From the NCBI GenBank assembly GCA_903904495.1, contig CAIVCU010000005.1, forward strand, positions 1 through 6,518: a DNA stretch of 6,518 nt, in the 5' to 3' direction. Source of the stretch: an uncultured Chlorobiaceae bacterium (GTDB taxonomy: Bacteria > Bacteroidota > Chlorobiia > Chlorobiales > Chlorobiaceae). Made by a program: the position numbers and the translations under genes. The notes below the pieces were generated by a model. That model made no database searches. It was given only the letters and a program-made list of their open reading frames with translations, and was not told the DNA's origin. Below are positions 5,229-6,518 of this stretch, piece by piece (position 1 is the stretch's first letter; each line of letters opens with the position of its first letter).

Positions 5229-6476
5229 ATGGCACTGAACAAGAAATTCGCAATTCCTCTGGTGATTATTCTGCTTGCAATTGCTGCCGGTGGAGGTTGG
5301 TTTCTGTGGCAGAATAAAGTGGGCGGCAAGTCAACTGATCAAACACAGGTCAAGCAGCTTTACACCTGCTCCATGCATCCATTCATCATAAAGGAGAAGC
5401 CCGGCCTCTGCCCGATATGCGGCATGGAATTGATCAAGAAAATTGATAACGCTCCAAAAGGCGTTGCAGGAGAGCCGCAGAAGTCTGACATGCACGAGCA
5501 CGTTTCGCTGTCGGAGAAACAGCGGGTCATGGCCAATGTCGCTACGTCAGAGGCAACAAGCGAAACCCTGAACAAGGAGATCAACGCTGTCGGGATTGTG
5601 CAGTACAATCAGTCACGACAAGCCAAAGTCACCGCATGGATTGCAGGCCGTCTGGAGAAACTGAATGTCAACAGTGTTGGAGCCTTCGTCAGCAAAGAGA
5701 AGCCTATGGCTGAGATCTACTCCCCGGATCTTATTGCAACACAGCAGGAGTACCTGCTCGCTCTCAAAAGCCGTGAACAGCTGAAGAATTCGCCGATCGC
5801 CTCCATTTCCCAGAATGGTGAAGGTCTGGTTGCTTCGGCAAGACAGCGGCTGTTGCTCTTCGGGGTCAAGGAGAGTCAGATTGCTGAACTTGAAAGGAGC
5901 GGCAAGCCAAATATCAGAATCCCGATCTATTCGCCTTTTTCAGGCGTTGTGATTGAAAAAATGGTTCAGCAGGGACAGTATGTCGCCATGGGTGAGGCGC
6001 TTTTCAACATCGCTGATCTCTCGAGCGTCTGGGTTGAGGTGGAGGTTTATGAGAATGAATTTTCGAATATTCACATTGGTCAGCTGGTGGAAATACGCTC
6101 ACAGTCTTTCCCCGACAAACCTTCAACCGGCCGGATAGCATTTGTTTATCCCTTTCTCGATCCTAAAACCAGAACGGTCAAGGCGCGTATTGAACTGGCC
6201 AATCCCGGCATGAAGCTGAAGCCTGAAATGTTTGTCAATGCGATCATCAGGGTGCCGCTCGCGCCGTCGATAGTTGTTCCTGCAACCGCTGTCATGAATA
6301 CCGGCAAGCGCCAGGTTGTGTGGGTGGAAAGCTCACCCGGTATGTTTGAATCGCGGACGGTTCAACTCGGGCAGCAGTCGGGCGAAAAAGTGCAAATATT
6401 ATCAGGCCTCCAGTCTGGCGAAAAGGTGGCAATATCGGGCGGATACCTTATTGACTCTGAATCCCAACTGAAATGA
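5229..6476 (+). CDS. RND efflux periplasmic adaptor with heavy-metal-binding domain (CusB-like)
   Basis: This 415-residue membrane-fusion protein links the inner-membrane pump to the outer-membrane channel. Residues 7-28 form a single N-terminal membrane anchor or uncleaved signal. A heavy-metal-binding domain follows: YTCSMHP (45-51) and CPICGMEL (61-68), with a Cys-Met-His and Cys-x-x-Cys-x-Met arrangement suited to soft metals such as Cu(I) or Ag(I). A further MHEH lies at 88-91. The adaptor core comprises barrel-sandwich halves around 133-165 and 230-262 (IYSPFSGVV, QQGQYVAMGEALF), an intervening helical hairpin (about 166-225), and beta-barrel and membrane-proximal domains to the C terminus (FLDPKTRTVKARI, MKLKPEMFV, VPATAVM, SGEKVAISGGYLIDSES). 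I chose ATG 5229 because it directly precedes the anchor; an upstream in-frame TTG at 5184 would overlap the channel gene and add no domain. The stop overlaps the next start as ATGA. Confidence 0.92.
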   Translation: MALNKKFAIPLVIILLAIAAGGGWFLWQNKVGGKSTDQTQVKQLYTCSMHPFIIKEKPGLCPICGMELIKKIDNAPKGVAGEPQKSDMHEHVSLSEKQRVMANVATSEATSETLNKEINAVGIVQYNQSRQAKVTAWIAGRLEKLNVNSVGAFVSKEKPMAEIYSPDLIATQQEYLLALKSREQLKNSPIASISQNGEGLVASARQRLLLFGVKESQIAELERSGKPNIRIPIYSPFSGVVIEKMVQQGQYVAMGEALFNIADLSSVWVEVEVYENEFSNIHIGQLVEIRSQSFPDKPSTGRIAFVYPFLDPKTRTVKARIELANPGMKLKPEMFVNAIIRVPLAPSIVVPATAVMNTGKRQVVWVESSPGMFESRTVQLGQQSGEKVQILSGLQSGEKVAISGGYLIDSESQLK

Positions 6477-6518
6477 TAGAAAAGATCATAGAGTATTCCG
6501 CCCGAAACCGGGTTATTG
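6473..6518 (+). CDS. CusA-like heavy-metal RND pump, first 15 codons
   Basis: The ATG overlaps the adaptor stop in an ATGA, which indicates translational coupling. The visible residues, MIEKIIEYSARNRVI, match the conserved cytoplasmic start of CusA/CzcA-family heavy-metal RND pumps, just before the first membrane helix. The gene runs off the right edge; a full member is usually a little over 1000 residues. It would supply the proton-driven inner-membrane pump that works with the adaptor and channel upstream. Confidence 0.88.
   Translation, partial: MIEKIIEYSARNRVI

Overview
The window comes from a Gram-negative bacterium: it carries the outer-membrane channel and periplasmic adaptor of an RND tripartite efflux pump. 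The sequence alone does not fix the genus. The style of the efflux genes would suit an anaerobic or sediment lineage such as Chlorobi or Desulfuromonadales-like bacteria, but that is a guess.

Layout. (1) Bases 1-286 hold no convincing protein gene. The minus strand from about 141 to the left edge looks like the 5' end of a structured RNA, most likely a group II intron (GTGCG start, several hairpins), next to a CCTATAGG palindrome. (2) Bases 287-3353, minus strand, hold a compact two-gene module read right to left. First is a RecQ-family helicase with a C-terminal ComF-like phosphoribosyltransferase (PRTase) domain; second, 2 nt downstream, is a DprA/Smf-like Rossmann protein. The helicase frame is broken near 2730, between the two helicase lobes, so as read it is a pseudogene or a frameshifted gene. 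(3) Bases 3354-3883 are a 530-bp divergent intergenic region. It holds a likely promoter for the helicase gene, an AT-rich dyad, a roughly 190-bp MITE-like element with inverted ends and TA at each border, a REP-like hairpin inside that element, and two AAGAATATTC boxes exactly 21 bp apart in front of the efflux genes. (4) Bases 3884-6518, plus strand, hold a heavy-metal efflux operon of Cus/Czc type: an outer-membrane channel (TolC/CusC-like), a periplasmic adaptor (CusB-like) with an N-terminal heavy-metal-binding domain, and the first 15 codons of the inner-membrane RND pump (CusA-like).

How the genes work together. The efflux proteins should form a trans-envelope pump exporting Cu(I)/Ag(I) or a related metal. 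The other module combines three activities that natural transformation systems keep in separate proteins: a superfamily-2 helicase, a ComFC-like PRTase and DprA. Here they sit in only two genes next to mobile sequences, which suggests an accessory DNA-handling or mobile-DNA-conflict system rather than housekeeping recombination. That role is inference. The frameshift raises the question of whether the system still works in this strain.
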